Assembly: GCA_963920525.1 (NCBI GenBank)
Contig: OY986436.1
Span: forward strand, 30,597,318 to 30,661,317
From: Dichetophora obliterata
Taxonomy: Eukaryota > Arthropoda > Insecta > Diptera > Sciomyzidae
Reading direction: 5' to 3'
Length of the DNA stretch: 64,000 bases
The notes beneath the pieces were generated by a model. That model did not search any database and was not told the origin of the DNA. It saw only the letters and a program-made list of their open reading frames with translations. Position 1 is the stretch's first letter. Each line of letters begins with the position of its first letter. Both the position numbers and the translations under genes were made by a program. Positions 43,263-55,029 of the stretch are shown here, piece by piece.

Positions 43263-44423
43263 AAGAGATTCATTAAATTCATTACTTTTTAGACTAACAA
43301 TCAAATATATTACCATACTTATTTTTGAAATACTCATTTAATTTTTTTAATGAAATAAAACAATTATTTGTATTAAAGTTTGTTTTTATTTTATCTAAAC
43401 ACTAAAAATACATTTTATAAATTATATTGAAAGTCTTTTGTCCCAAAAATTTTTCTATTTCAAGCACCTTAGCGTTTATTTTTTTCTAACTCGTAACCTC
43501 TAAGAGTTTTTTGTTCGGGATCAACACGGTAAGCTTGGTAGTGTGAATCAAAATAAAGTATTTTTATTTCGTTTACAATTATTTTATTAAATTAAATTAT
43601 TTTATTTCTTGAAACTTTACTGCAATGATAACTGTGCTTTACTTAACGAATTTAACGCGAAAATAAAATGAAGGCAAACTGAACGCTTAAGAATAGTGTA
43701 GCCATTGCAGGTTGCAGCAGCTGTCATTTAAAAGTACTGTGTGGCTCAAGCAAAAATAAAAGGAAATAATGTACTTTTTACTGTGCACACAAAAAATTTT
43801 TAAGTTCTCGTACAGAAACTTTTGCTTTCACATTTTGATTAGTGGTGCATATGGAATATTTTACTATTTTCCACCGCAAAATAAAATACCTAGAACATTA
43901 TTTTGCGGTGTGATTTCATTAAAATAACTAAAGTACTGTGTTCATGTGTAGTTTTTCTTGTAAATAAAGTAATATCTACGGACCATTTTTTCCGTGTACC
44001 TACTATTTTTAATCCATACTTAATTTTAATTTATATCAATTTAAAAAAATTTTAAATCTTAGACTATTTTAAAGCTACGAATTAACATTAAGCTTTTACA
44101 TCATTTACATGAAGAAATTTTTAAAAAGGTGTTAACATTGAAGTTAAGTTTATAAAAAAGTCTAAATTTAAATAAATAAAATATAATGTTTTTTTTGTAC
44201 GAGTTAGGTCTCGAACCCACGTTTCCGACAGCTCATTTGTATTCGTAATGATGCAAAATAAGCGCAACTTTATGTACAACTGAGTTGGAGGAATGGATAA
44301 GACTTTGGTCTAAGGTTTTGTATGAAGAATTTATTAAAAAACGTTTAAAATATTTTTTAAATGATCAGACAATTTTTTAAAAAATCTTCATATAAAAATA
44401 GTATAAAAGAAATAATTTGTTAT
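43263..44423. other. AT-rich DNA without recognisable gene
   Basis: A minus-strand B-box-like GGTTCGAGACC occurs at 44207-44217 without a matching A box. Confidence 0.45.
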
Positions 44424-44500
44424 CAACTGCGATAGGCCAATGTGTAAGATATCGGACCGGCAGATGAGAGGACTGGGGTTCAAATTAGGAAGTGGTCATT
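44424..44500 (+). repeat. tRNA-derived SINE-like head, second copy
   Basis: It shares the CAACTGCGAT lead-in with 8812-8885. A weak A box TAGGCCAATGTG (44433-44444) and B box GGTTCAAAT (44478 onward) are in tRNA-like spacing. Decayed. Confidence 0.45.
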
Positions 44501-47500
44501 GACAAGTTTTATTTTAAGTTAAGAGTTTATATTTTTTATTTTTTTTTTTTGCAAACAGGCATTGTTAAAATTTTAAACTTTTTTCGGATTAAAAAGTAAT
44601 CCTTTTTTGATTAGAAAATTTTAAACTTTTCCTTAAATTACTATTACAGTGTGTAGCTATGAAAAACACATTTTTTATTAAGTTTTTTACCTAGTATTAT
44701 TAATTTTAATGCTTAAAATTTTTTACATAATGAAGAATTATTCATGAGGAAATAAAAATAATTTTTTTGTCTATATAGTTGTTGTTAATTTTCTACAGGG
44801 CGTTGAAGTTAGTGTGTTTAAAAAATTGTTGCGATTGGCTTCTCGTCTACAGCATTTACAACGCGTCTGAAAGTAAAAAATCAAAGTGCATTCTTGAGTT
44901 AAGGGTTGTAGTTGAGCACTCAACCTACGCAAAAAAAATTAAAAATTCCATGCTTTGAAAAAAAATTTGACAAAAAACCCTCTTTTTATGCCGAAACTTT
45001 CAGCCATACAAAAAAAAAAATATAAAAGTTTTTTATAGCCCTAGTGCTTAACAGAGTCTGTAAGGATCACAATGAATCAAGATTCATTGAAATAGATCAA
45101 GTAGAACTCCAGGTATCTTAGAAGCCGATTCGAAAAACCTTGTTTCGAGAAAAACGCTATTAAAGATTTAAAGGTTCTTGAATATCTACTAATTATATAC
45201 GAATATATGTTATAACTTTTTTCTGTTCGATATGTTTTTCTAAAAGTTTGTATACCTATTCTTTAAACCTTAAAAAAACATATTCTAACGAAAAAAAATT
45301 GATTTTGAATTTTTTACACACTATAATAGTTAATCCAAGATTTTCAACCGTGCACATCTATAATGAACTGATACCAACTGAAGAAGACAAGATCTAATTC
45401 AAGCACTGATATTATTTTTCCAAAAGTATATTATAAGAAATTTTTAAATCTAAAATTGTTTAAAATTTTTAAATGGTGATTTATAAATGGTGAATAAACT
45501 AATATATGCAATTATTTCAAAAGATTTACTTTTATCTTTTTGTTTAATAAAAAATCAATAAATTAAAAGTTGATATAGGATAATAATAATTGTTTATACG
45601 AACTACGAAGTAACACTATACCCAGCTAGTAAATACAAAAAAAATTGATGAAGTATTTTTTTTATTAACTTAAAACTTAAAAATAATGAATATATTTAAA
45701 ATTTGCTCGTTTGACCACCAAATATTTATATTTGTAAAACAAATCTCTAAAAGTGTTGCATATTGTTGGAAATGTCATGAAGGTATCTTTCTAAAACGCC
45801 TTTGCAGAAAGCTTTACTTAAAAAAATTTTGTTGCAAAAAAAAATTATACCATAATACCCCAAGTGGGTCAATATAGATCCCCACTGGCGACACCCTTCA
45901 CTTTTTTATTTTGCATTCTCTATAGTTTAAAATAATTTTCTCGTCTACGGTTTTATGGTACGGTTCACTGTGAGATGTAAGGAACCTGCATGTCAAATTT
46001 TAAAATTCATATAGTAGTTTTTGCGTGATGCGCTTACAAACTGACAGACTGACAAAACTTTTAAAAATTACAGTTTTGGAATCCGCATAATTTAAAATGT
46101 TCTTTCCAAAAAGAATTTGGAAAAAGTATTTAATGTAGATATTTTTTACAGTTTTATTATACTTATCTTTAGATGAAAAAGCTCCTAAGCACATGCATTT
46201 ATTTTTTTTAAGTTTGCTTGAGTGTAAATTAACACCATTTTTTATTATACAAATGCAATCAATTAATTGGCAGCACTCAAAAGCATGCAAAGACAACACT
46301 TGACACTTCAAGCCCCGTAACTTGTTGAGGCGTATGCTTGATCAGGTAAAAATGTAGGCTCGATTATACACACATTGAATGAGTTGCGGTTGTTTCTCTA
46401 TAACGAAGCATTTCACACACGTTGTGTGTTTGGATTGAAAACATTACATTAAAAATAAAAATGTATTTTTTATTATTTTTATTAATAAAATTCAATGCAC
46501 ATTGTTGAGTGCGATGAGTATGAGTGTTTTGTAGGCTTGTTAATATGTGTATTTGTTCAAACATACATACGAGTATACGTTTTTTTTTTCTATATTTTTG
46601 ATGCGTGCGTTGATGCCACTTATACATATACCGCTCACACTCATGCCTCATCAATGAATGCAATGGTTCCAATTTTCTGATCAAAAGAATTTTTTGGCGC
46701 CAATATGTTTGCTTATTTGAGCATGCATACTGAAAGTGTGTGGGTGCACACATATACATGTGTATGTGTGTTTATGTGTGTGGATGTGTGAATGTGGCTT
46801 TGCATGTGTTAAAAAGCGCGTGCAGGTTTTAATTTGATTTTCATTTAATTTGGTTTTACAGCTCAGTGACGGCATGGAAAGGCACTACAAATTGCATCTT
46901 TTGCAGCGCATACAAATATTATTTTTACAAAAATATATAAAACAAATAATAATAATAATAATAAAAGAGCACTGAAAAATTCTGAATAAAATAAGTGTAG
47001 GTATACATTTAATGAAATGAAATTCGAGCAACGAGGTTGAGTTATTTTAATTGTTGCTTTGTTTGAGGATGGAGAAATTTTTAAATGATACGACAAATGA
47101 AGTATATTATTATTTAATTCGAATATGAATCTGAAGCGCTTTAAAATGGATGACGTATTAAAAAGTCTGTTTTGAGGTGAGTGACTTATAATATAGAAAA
47201 ATAGCAGCTTGAAATCAGTTTATTGACGTAGTGTAAGGATAATAATTTAATATTTTATCCAAAATTTACGATATATATAACTTAAGTTTACCATATTTGA
47301 AATGCAATCGATAAATGTAATAAATTATTCATTAGTATTTCTAAAACATAAAAACAGAAAACACACAATTGAATGAATTAACTTTTAAATAACTTTTTTT
47401 TCATTTTAAATTTTATTTTCGCTGCTTTATAATTTTCCGCATAACGATATGTAACCATAAAATAACCCTTGCATTGAAGTTGTTCCTAAATGACTATGTA

Positions 47501-48316
47501 TGAATTTCCTTCCTTGCCAATGCCAAACCACCACAAACCACAAACATTCGGCTTGGGCACCATTAAAAAGTGCACACGTGCGAGGCAGGTTTATATATAT
47601 GCATACTCTAGCCACTTATTAGAAGCATGCAAAGCATTTTAACTCTTCATCACTGTAATTGAAATGAAAAATAGGCTTTTAAGAATTTTCAGCATTATGC
47701 GGATATGTTTAGCGTCTTGCATTCTTTGGTTTTTCCCACTTATATATTTTTAAGAATAAATAGTTGATCTTGTGCAAACAGATTTATGCTTTTTTTTTCT
47801 TAATTTATTTGCTATTTATATTCAAAGTTATAAATTAAGTTCGAGGCATTTACATTTGCTGTACATTGTCTGCTGCTGCATGAATATTATGTGAACCATT
47901 TATATCCAAGTTGAAGTTAATCAGGTTTTAACTGAAATCTGTATATTGTTTGCATCTTTCGCGCTGCGTTAATATTATAATAAAATAGTTTCATCTTCTA
48001 AGAACTTTTGCTATAAATTATATGCTTAAAAATGCAAATACTAGATTTTGTTCATTTCCTTACAAGTTATTAAGGCTTAAAAATTAACTAAGAACTGAGA
48101 GTTTTGCTGAAAATTTCTTAAATATTTCAATAATGAAAAAATTTGATCAGAATTTATATCTATAGTTTGACAACTTGCTTTTAGTTTTGGCATCTGCTCG
48201 TGTTAAGCAGATACAGAAAAAATTTGTTAATAGCACTGTTCTACAAAAAAATTTGTTTGAATATACAAGAGCTCCCACCAATATTTTATTTTTTGCCGAT
48301 TGATATAATTTTTTCG
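44501..48316. other. AT-rich DNA without recognisable gene
   Basis: TG/CA-rich microsatellite-like sequence lies at 46730-46800 and an AAT repeat near 46948-46965. Short open frames here do not resemble proteins. Confidence 0.45.
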
Positions 48317-48420
48317 TCAAAGGCCTTTTCAAGAAGTCACTTCGGATTTTCGTACCTTGCCAGAATTACTTATCATAACTTTTCTTTTGATCAACTGATT
48401 TTAAAAATCTTCATATTATA
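48317..48420 (+). repeat. Dispersed repeat, copy 1
   Basis: ATTTTCGTACCTTGC, ATCATAACTTT and TGATCAACTGATTTTAAAAA occur in the same order, inverted, at 54290-54395. The family is not recognised. Confidence 0.6.
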
Positions 48421-49004
48421 ACAAAGGTAAGACTTCCATGGTTGCTTACTTATTTTAATTTGTTAAACTTTTTTAAGGTTATAGGCGCTTACATGAACAC
48501 AAACCAATTTCTTTTTTAAAATTTTCTTTTTGCTATTAAAAATAATCATAAATTTCTTCTGACGTGATTGGTTTGACTTATTGCGTGTAAGGTATTAGAT
48601 TTTTAATGATTGTAAGAGAACTAAAATTGATCCACAAATAATTAAGTTATGGACAACATTGAACATATAATATAACATTGAACATCGAACATTGAAAATA
48701 TAACAATATTGAACATATATATTTTTTTGAAGAAATTGTTATTTTTTTAATTTTTATTTTCAGAACAGCAGCACAATCATGATGATTCAATTATTATAGG
48801 TTTATTTTTCTTTATTATTTTTTTCATTGGTAGCCAAGCCACTATTTTTTTGAAGCGAAGCTTTTTACGCCTCGTTTTGAGATTTGCTTGAGTGAAATCT
48901 GAAAAACGACACTTTTTTCCATACACCTTTTTCTTAGAATCTGTTGTTGCTTTTTTTGTCGACTGTAACAAGAGAATATAAAATTAATAAAAATACTTCT
49001 TTGT
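48421..49004. other. AT-rich DNA without recognisable gene
   Basis: Nothing supported. Confidence 0.4.
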
Positions 49005-49075
49005 AGCAATGAGGATTGAACTCGTGTGCTCTTCCGATTGATAATCCTATACACTACCAACTGATCCAAAAACCT
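49005..49075 (-). repeat. tRNA-like sequence (SINE or tRNA relic)
   Basis: On the minus strand, TGGATCAGTTGGTAG (A-box region, 49054-49068) and GAGTTCAATCC (B-box region, 49013-49023) are spaced as in a tRNA. It lacks a convincing acceptor stem. Confidence 0.45.
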
Positions 49076-49214
49076 TCGTTGACTATGAGACTTTTTTTAA
49101 TATTAAGTATTAACTGAAGCTATGTTGCATAGATGACAAGAATCTATTAAAGGATTGTGCATTAGCTATCTTTCATTTGAATGCGTGAAGCTATGGTGCA
49201 GATCAAAAGGATCG

Positions 49215-50812
49215 TGTATTGGCTATCAAAACAACAAAATCAGCAAAAAATATAACAAAACAAATGTTGATTCTACTTACCACCATTGTCGTTAACATCG
49301 CTAAGTACGTGTTTTCTTTTGTTGATGAGAATAGTCTGTTCCCTAACTTTAAGAACTGCTGGAACTTAAATATTTTTGAATTGACACAAGTTATGCGGCA
49401 AAGTAATAAACAGTTTTCGTCATTGTTAACGAAGATTGGTGATGGTAAAAAACTTGAGCAAAACGAGTTACAATAGAGAGTCGATTTTTTACGAAGGAAT
49501 CTGCCAGCCGCCTGTGTCCAAATGGAATAAGATTATTTTTTAATAATGCTTCTGTAGATTTATTTCATAATGCTATCTTACGCGCAATAGAACGCAATAA
49601 AAATAATGAACAATTACAAGCATTTAAACAAAAATTTCATAATTTCAAAGTCATCGGTACAGGTGGTTTACCTTCTGAAATTGTTTTTGTCATCAATAAA
49701 CATTATCTAATAACAACAAATATAAATGTTAGCGATAGTTTGGCAAATAGGGCTATGGGTAAACTAGTGCACATTGAAATTGACCAGAATGACAAGTTTA
49801 CAAAAGTTTGGCAGGAATTCGATGAGTCTAAAATTGGTCAGAAAGCAAGAATTAAAGCTTCTGCTGATGCTCAATCGATTCAAGTTGGAAAAAGAGCTGT
49901 GCCAATTCTAAGAAATCATTTTCCATTAATTCCTGCAATGGCTGTAACTATTCATAAGTCACAGGGTGGATCATTCGCAGATTGTTTACGAATATGACAA
50001 AAAGCATTCCTAGCAATTACTCTACGTCGCTTTATCTCGTGTTACTAGCATTGACGGACTTTTTATCACAACCCCTGATGACAACCCTCAACAATTTATA
50101 TTTCATCATGGAAGGCGAAATGATTTTTCTAATGTTGATTTAGTTCGAGAATTTTAAAGATTTTCTCTTACCAAATTGGAAACTAAATGTATTACTATAA
50201 AAAATTTGATAGAGAGCAAATAATTTTTTCTGCAATAACTTTAAATTGTCAGAGTCTCCATGCGCATACTCAAAATCTTACCGATTCTATAACTCAAATC
50301 TGTGACATTATATTGCTATCAGAAACAAAAATGCAAAATGATGAAAGTATCGATATCACTAATTTCGCTTGTATATCTCAATTTCAGAGAAAAGCTGTCG
50401 TTCTGGAGGAGTTGCAATATATCGTAATTATAATTAAGATAAGTACAATACAGTCACTGGGGATATTTCAATATATTTAAACAAACTTCAGCAACAAAAT
50501 TTTTCCGCTGATAGTTCAAAAATTGGAGAAGTATGTTCTGCAGAAGCAGGCTCAAGTGAACTGGGTAAAAATTATCAAAAAATGACAATTGTTTTTGGTG
50601 GAGATTTTAATTGCGATTTTAGACATGAATCCTCAAAGGCACATAAAAAATTCCTTTTTGATAAATTTAATATACAAATAAGCGATCCAAATATTTGTAC
50701 AACACGATTAGGAACAACTTTTGATGCAGTTTTTTCTAGATATATCGCCGACATATTAGCCATACCAAACGTTTGCTATTTCAGTTATCATAAAATCCTA
50801 AAATTTTATTAA
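49215..50812 (+). pseudogene. Helentron-type helicase plus endonuclease pseudogene
   Basis: Only the C-terminal half survives, in at least four frames. The helicase part reads NLNIFELTQVMRQSNKQFSS then LLTKIGDGKKL (about 49360-49460), NNASVDLFHNAILRAIE (about 49540-49590), GLPSEIVFVINKHYLITTNI then LANRAMGKLVHIEI (about 49665-49785), and the last motif AMAVTIHKSQGGSFADC (about 49935-49990). FITTPDDNPQQFIFHHGRR follows (about 50065-50120). Next is an apurinic-type endonuclease: ITLNCQSLHAHTQNLTD, IILLSETKMQNDE (about 50235-50345) and VFGGDFNCDF, TTFDAVFSRYIADI, YFSYHK (about 50585-50795). A PIF1-type helicase followed by an endonuclease is the layout of Helentrons and distinguishes it from the Helitron at 26-27.8 kb. 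Its N-terminal Rep part is missing. Confidence 0.82.
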
Positions 50813-51890
50813 TAAAATTCGATAAAAATAAAAAACATTTACAAAAATAATTCAAAATGGATGTATTATGTAATTCAATAAAATAATAATGATATGTAAT
50901 AAAATTTACTGGTGTGATTATAACTTGTGTTTTTTTAATTAATTTGATGTTATTTAAAATTTTTGAATTGAAAAAATATTTTATTAAAAAACTAATAAAT
51001 TAACAAACCTATGAAACTGTGAAAAAGCTTCGCTTCTCTCGTGTGTCCAACGATTTTTTTTTAAAAGTAGTTATTCTATATTTTGCTGTTAGCAGGAAAA
51101 AAAAAATGTGTGCATTGCGTTTATAATAATTATTGTTTTGATAATTATTATGGAAAATTGTTTTCAAATTTTGTTGCGGGCCGTTTTTTTAATTCATATA
51201 TAAATCGCGACTATTTAGTTGTAATTACTAAAATACTCTTCAACGTGCGGTATTGGCAAAATAGTTTATTTTGGTGATGAAATTCAAAAATATAATGTGC
51301 CAGTGATCCAATAAGTCGATAAGTGAATAGATTTGCCCAACAGAATATTGAAACTAGTTTTGTAAAAACTCACTTAAATTTTCTATTAAAACAAACAAGC
51401 AGTGCAGAACGTAGTAGAAAAGCAGCAGTGAAATGTATCCTAGGGTATTTAGTACTGCAAAAAAGTATGAAATTCCTGCAACTGATTACTTTGATGGCGT
51501 TAAAAAATTACTCTTTTGCTCTCCTCTTCAATTTTACGGGTGTATATCTTCATTCTTGTGAGTAAATGTCAAATGAATGGACAACCTTTAGTAATTGAAT
51601 CATGAGTACAATATTCTAGCCTTAGAATAGCAATTGCTTTTTTTTTAAATTTTTGTGTAAGCTATCAAGGAGTTTCATATCCCTTAATTTATTCACATTG
51701 CGTGCGTACAAAAATTGAACAAAAACAGAAGGAATAGTGATAGTTATATTTATTAAAGTAGTATAATAAAATCGTTAAAATGAAATTTGCGATTGCTCAA
51801 TGGCCTTAGCCTTAATTCTTAAACATTATCTTAAATGAATAATTTTTTTTTTGATTTGATATTTACAGAAAAAATTTGCGAAGGAAAAAC
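50813..51890. other. AT-rich DNA without recognisable gene
   Basis: I see no Helentron terminus here and no other feature. Confidence 0.45.
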
Positions 51891-51892
51891 TA

Positions 51893-53198
51893 AAGGGTGA
51901 TCTTTTAAGAGCTTGATCATTTTTTTTTTTTAAAAAACGCATAAAATTTGCAAAATCTCATCGGTTCTTTATTTGAAACGTTAGATTGGTCCATGACATT
52001 TACTTTTTGAAGATAATTTCATTTAAATGTTGACCGCGGCTGCGTCTTAGGTGGTCCATTCGGAAAGTCCAATTTTGGGCAACTTTTTCGAGCATTTCGG
52101 CCGGAATAGCCCGAATTTCTTCGGAAATGTTGTCTTCCAAAGCTGGAATAGTTGCTGGCTTATTTCTGTAGACTTTAGACTTGACGTAGCCCCACAAAAA
52201 ATAGTCTAAAGGCGTCAAATCGCATGATCTTGGTGGCCAACTTACCGGTCCATTTCTTGAGATTAATTGTTCTCCGAAGTTTTCCCTCAAAATGGCCATA
52301 GAATCGCGAGCTGTGTGGCATGTAGCGCCATCTTGTTGAAACCACATGTCAACCAAGTTCAGTTCTTCCATTTTTGGCAACAAAAAGTTTGTTAGCATCG
52401 AACGATAGCGATCGCCATTCACCGTAACGTTGCGTCCAACAGCATCTTTGAAAAAATACGGTCCAATGATTCCACCAGCGTACAAACCACACCAAACAGT
52501 GCATTTTTCGGGATGCATGGCCAGTTCTTGAACGGCTTCTGGTTGCTCTTCACTCCAAATGCGGCAATTTTGCTTATTTACGTAGCCATTCAACCAGAAA
52601 TGAGCCTCATCGCTGAACAAAATTTGTCGATAAAAAAGCGGATTTTCTGCCAACTTTTCTAGGGCCCATTCACTGAAAATTCGACGTTGTGGCAGATCGT
52701 TCGGCTTCAGTTCTTGCACGAGCTGTATTTTATACGGTTTTACACCAAGATCTTTGCGTAAAACCTTCCATGTGGTCGAATAACACAAACCCAATTGCTG
52801 CGAACGGCGACGAATCGACATTTCACGGTCTTCAGCAACACTCTCAGAAACAGACGCAATATTCTCTTCTGTACGCACTGTACGCATTCGTGTGGTTGGT
52901 TTAATGTCCAATAAAGTAAACTGAGTGCGAAACTTGGTCACAATCGCATTAATTGTTTGCTCACTTGGTCGATTATGTAGACCATAAATCGGACGTAAAG
53001 CGCGAAACACATTTCGAACCGAACACTGATTTTGGTAATAAAATTCAATGATTTGCAAGCGTTGCTCGTTAGTAAGTCTATTCATGATGAAATGTCAAAG
53101 CATACTGAGCATCTTTCTCTTTGACACCATGTCTGAAATCCCACGTGATCTGTCAAATACTAATGCATGAAAATCATAACCTCAAAAAAATCACCCTT
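51893..53198 (-). mobile_element. Full-length mariner transposon, D,D41D type (1,306 bp)
   Basis: TA dinucleotides flank both ends (51891-51892, 53199-53200). The termini are AAGGGTGATCTTTTAAGAGC on the left and, inward from the right, AAGGGTGATTTTTTTGAGG, imperfect inverted repeats of about 30 bp. One intact transposase gene fills most of the interior. Size, TA target and gene layout are those of mariner. Confidence 0.93.
52000..53085 (-). CDS. Mariner transposase, intact (361 aa)
   Basis: This enzyme excises the transposon and reinserts it at TA sites. Residues 1-110 hold the two helix-turn-helix DNA-binding motifs (NEQRLQIIEFYYQNQCSVRN at the start, the second around RRRSQQLGLCYSTTWKVLRK). 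The catalytic acids are D159 in ILFSDEAHF, D252 in WFQQDGATCHTA and D294 in LTPLDYFLWGYVKS. The last pair are separated by 41 residues, a D,D41D arrangement unlike canonical mariner (D,D34D). That spacing is known from the 'rosa' subfamily of tephritid flies and related groups. The ATG at 53085-53083 is followed by the expected N-terminus and is 113 bp inside the right end. No lesion is visible, so activity is plausible. Confidence 0.95.
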   Translation of the reverse strand: MNRLTNEQRLQIIEFYYQNQCSVRNVFRALRPIYGLHNRPSEQTINAIVTKFRTQFTLLDIKPTTRMRTVRTEENIASVSESVAEDREMSIRRRSQQLGLCYSTTWKVLRKDLGVKPYKIQLVQELKPNDLPQRRIFSEWALEKLAENPLFYRQILFSDEAHFWLNGYVNKQNCRIWSEEQPEAVQELAMHPEKCTVWCGLYAGGIIGPYFFKDAVGRNVTVNGDRYRSMLTNFLLPKMEELNLVDMWFQQDGATCHTARDSMAILRENFGEQLISRNGPVSWPPRSCDLTPLDYFLWGYVKSKVYRNKPATIPALEDNISEEIRAIPAEMLEKVAQNWTFRMDHLRRSRGQHLNEIIFKK

Positions 53199-53200
53199 TA

Positions 53201-53567
53201 CTAAGAAAAAACTTAAGCATATGAAACTTAAAAACTTAAAGTGACTAGATGCAGAGGATCAAACAAACAGAAGGAATGCTCCTATTTTAATGCAATTCTG
53301 TATGCTTGGTTAATTTAAGCCAATTAAAAAAATTTAAAAAATGGTCGAAATCGGTTAGACCCTTTTGGTACCTCCCTTGGACCGGACCTATATATATTTT
53401 TTACTTGATTTTGTATGGGGGTTACATACAAAGGTTGGTCGATCTTAACAAAAACTCGTTAGAAGCGTGACTGCAGACTGGACTGCAGATCCGTAAACTG
53501 GTTAAAAGTGCAGAATTTTCAAATCAGATGACAGCTGTAGAAAAAAGAGGGTGATTAAGATTTGTTG
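53201..53567. other. AT-rich DNA without recognisable gene
   Basis: Nothing supported between the mariner and the next coding fragment. Confidence 0.4.
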
Positions 53568-53900
53568 TAGTTTGTGAAAATTTTCTAGGAAATCAACGAA
53601 GCAATAACTATGTAGAAATTGTGAAGGAATTGGTTACAGCATTTCAGGCTAGGGGCTGCAATATGTCAACCAAACTTCACTATTTGCATTCACATTTTTA
53701 TTTTTTCCCACCAAACTAAGGGCAATTCAGTGACGAGAATGGTAAAAGATTCCACCAGAAAATTTTTTTAAAAAAAAGAAACACGTTATACAGAAAAAAA
53801 GCCACATTCAAATGCTATAGGATTATTGTTGGTCTCTTTAGCGCGAAACCAGCAATTCAAAATATAAGAGGAAAAGGTCTTCAAACGATATTTAAGAAGG
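53568..53900 (+). pseudogene. Fragment of an uncharacterised, repeated arthropod protein family
   Basis: The frame VCENFLGNQRSNNYVEIVKE, then LVTAFQARGCNMSTKLHYLHSH, FSDEN and KRFHQKIF, is interrupted by one TAA. A second frame reads DYCWSL, stop, RETSNSKYKRKRSSNDI (about 53820-53890). The order NFLGN, GCNMS-K-HYLHSH, GERFHQD-like, DYCWSL-RE is one I know from multi-copy uncharacterised proteins in many arthropod genomes, probably encoded by a mobile element. Molecular function is not established to my knowledge. The middle block between the two frames is scrambled. A piece from an earlier part of the same family lies at 60747-60945 on the other strand. Confidence 0.6.
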
Positions 53901-54869
53901 AAACCAGCAAGTTAAAATAAATGTACAAAATATATTCATAAAATGTAAAAAAAAGGAAAAATTTTAATTCATAAAATTAACTCCAATATTTTAAATCCGA
54001 TACTTTTAATTGAGAAAAAACAGAATATATGTTATAACATACTTTTGTTAATAACTTCATTTTTTCTTTACCGAGTCTAATTTTGTATAATGAGCTCGAA
54101 AATTAATACCCTTGTCTTCTGAATAAAAAAATAGACACAATTATGTCAGTAGATTTTTTGATTTCTCACCGTTAGAAAATGTAAAAAAAACAATATGCGT
54201 TCATTGTTTTAACGTCTGTTATTTTAAAACGTATTGGCGTATTTATTTTTTCAAATAAGAGTTCAAAACTGCAAGTCTTAGCTATCTATAAAGGTTTTTA
54301 AAATCAGTTGATCAGAAGCAAAGTTATGATATACCAAGTAATGCAAGGTACGAAAATATTAAGTGAATCATTTATGAGGCCCTTGAGGAAAAATTTGAAG
54401 TGATACAAAAGTTCTGTTAATGCAGAAAGTCTTTATATATAACCACTTTATGAAATATATATATGTGGGAAGCCTTATACAGTTTTCGTGTAGAACAGAT
54501 TTGACTATATATTTTTAACGTGTCACCAATTTTGATCAACTTTACTTCAAGGCATTTGTACTTATGAATATATAATTTTATTATTCTTTCTATCTTTTTC
54601 CATTTTTCCCCTGTTGTCCTTAAAGTGAAAACATATTTTTAAAATATGTCATATAATACAATAACTTGTTTATCAATAGCTATGCCCATGATAACAGTAG
54701 TAATTTTTAAACAATTTAAATTCAAAATATTTAAAACGTTAATTCGGAAAAAGAATTATCGGAAAAAACTACGTCTATCTCTCATAGAAATTGACGTCAG
54801 TAAAATGCCAAAACCTTCAAAAATTTATCGGTTTTTAAGATTTAATCAAATTCTATCCTCCATTTAATA
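53901..54869. other. AT-rich DNA; contains dispersed repeat
   Basis: Apart from the repeat at 54290-54395 nothing is recognised. Confidence 0.4.
54290..54395 (-). repeat. Dispersed repeat, copy 2
   Basis: Inverted partner of 48317-48420, about three-quarters identical over 95 bp. Confidence 0.6.
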
Positions 54870-55029
54870 TTTCTTATATTATGAAACGCTGGGCCAAAGA
54901 ATTTAATAGAATGATCACAACTACAATGCTGTATTATGCAATTGTGCGACCTCACATAGAGTATGCAAGTCAAGTTTGGTCCCCAAGTTACAATGTGCAT
55001 GTTGATCGAATAGAGAGAATCCAAAAAAA
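54870..55029 (+). pseudogene. LINE reverse transcriptase thumb fragment, joined to another LINE
   Basis: MKRWAKEFNRMITTTMLYYA, then IVRPHIEYASQVWSPSYNVH, then RIERIQKK matches the thumb region of the CR1/Jockey-like LINE (KRWAKEFN...LVRPILEYASVVW). At about 55030 the frame passes without a break into the endonuclease of another copy, the reverse of the normal domain order. Confidence 0.75.

Noticed and set aside
44207..44217. Perfect B-box-like GGTTCGAGACC on the minus strand
   Set aside because: No A box at the required distance, so no tRNA or SINE call.
45686..45877. 63-residue Cys/Lys-rich open frame
   Set aside because: Low-complexity composition, AT-rich context and no motif.
49219..49997. 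Possible host DNA helicase gene
   Set aside because: The order of motifs and the downstream endonuclease identify a Helentron relic, and the frame is broken.
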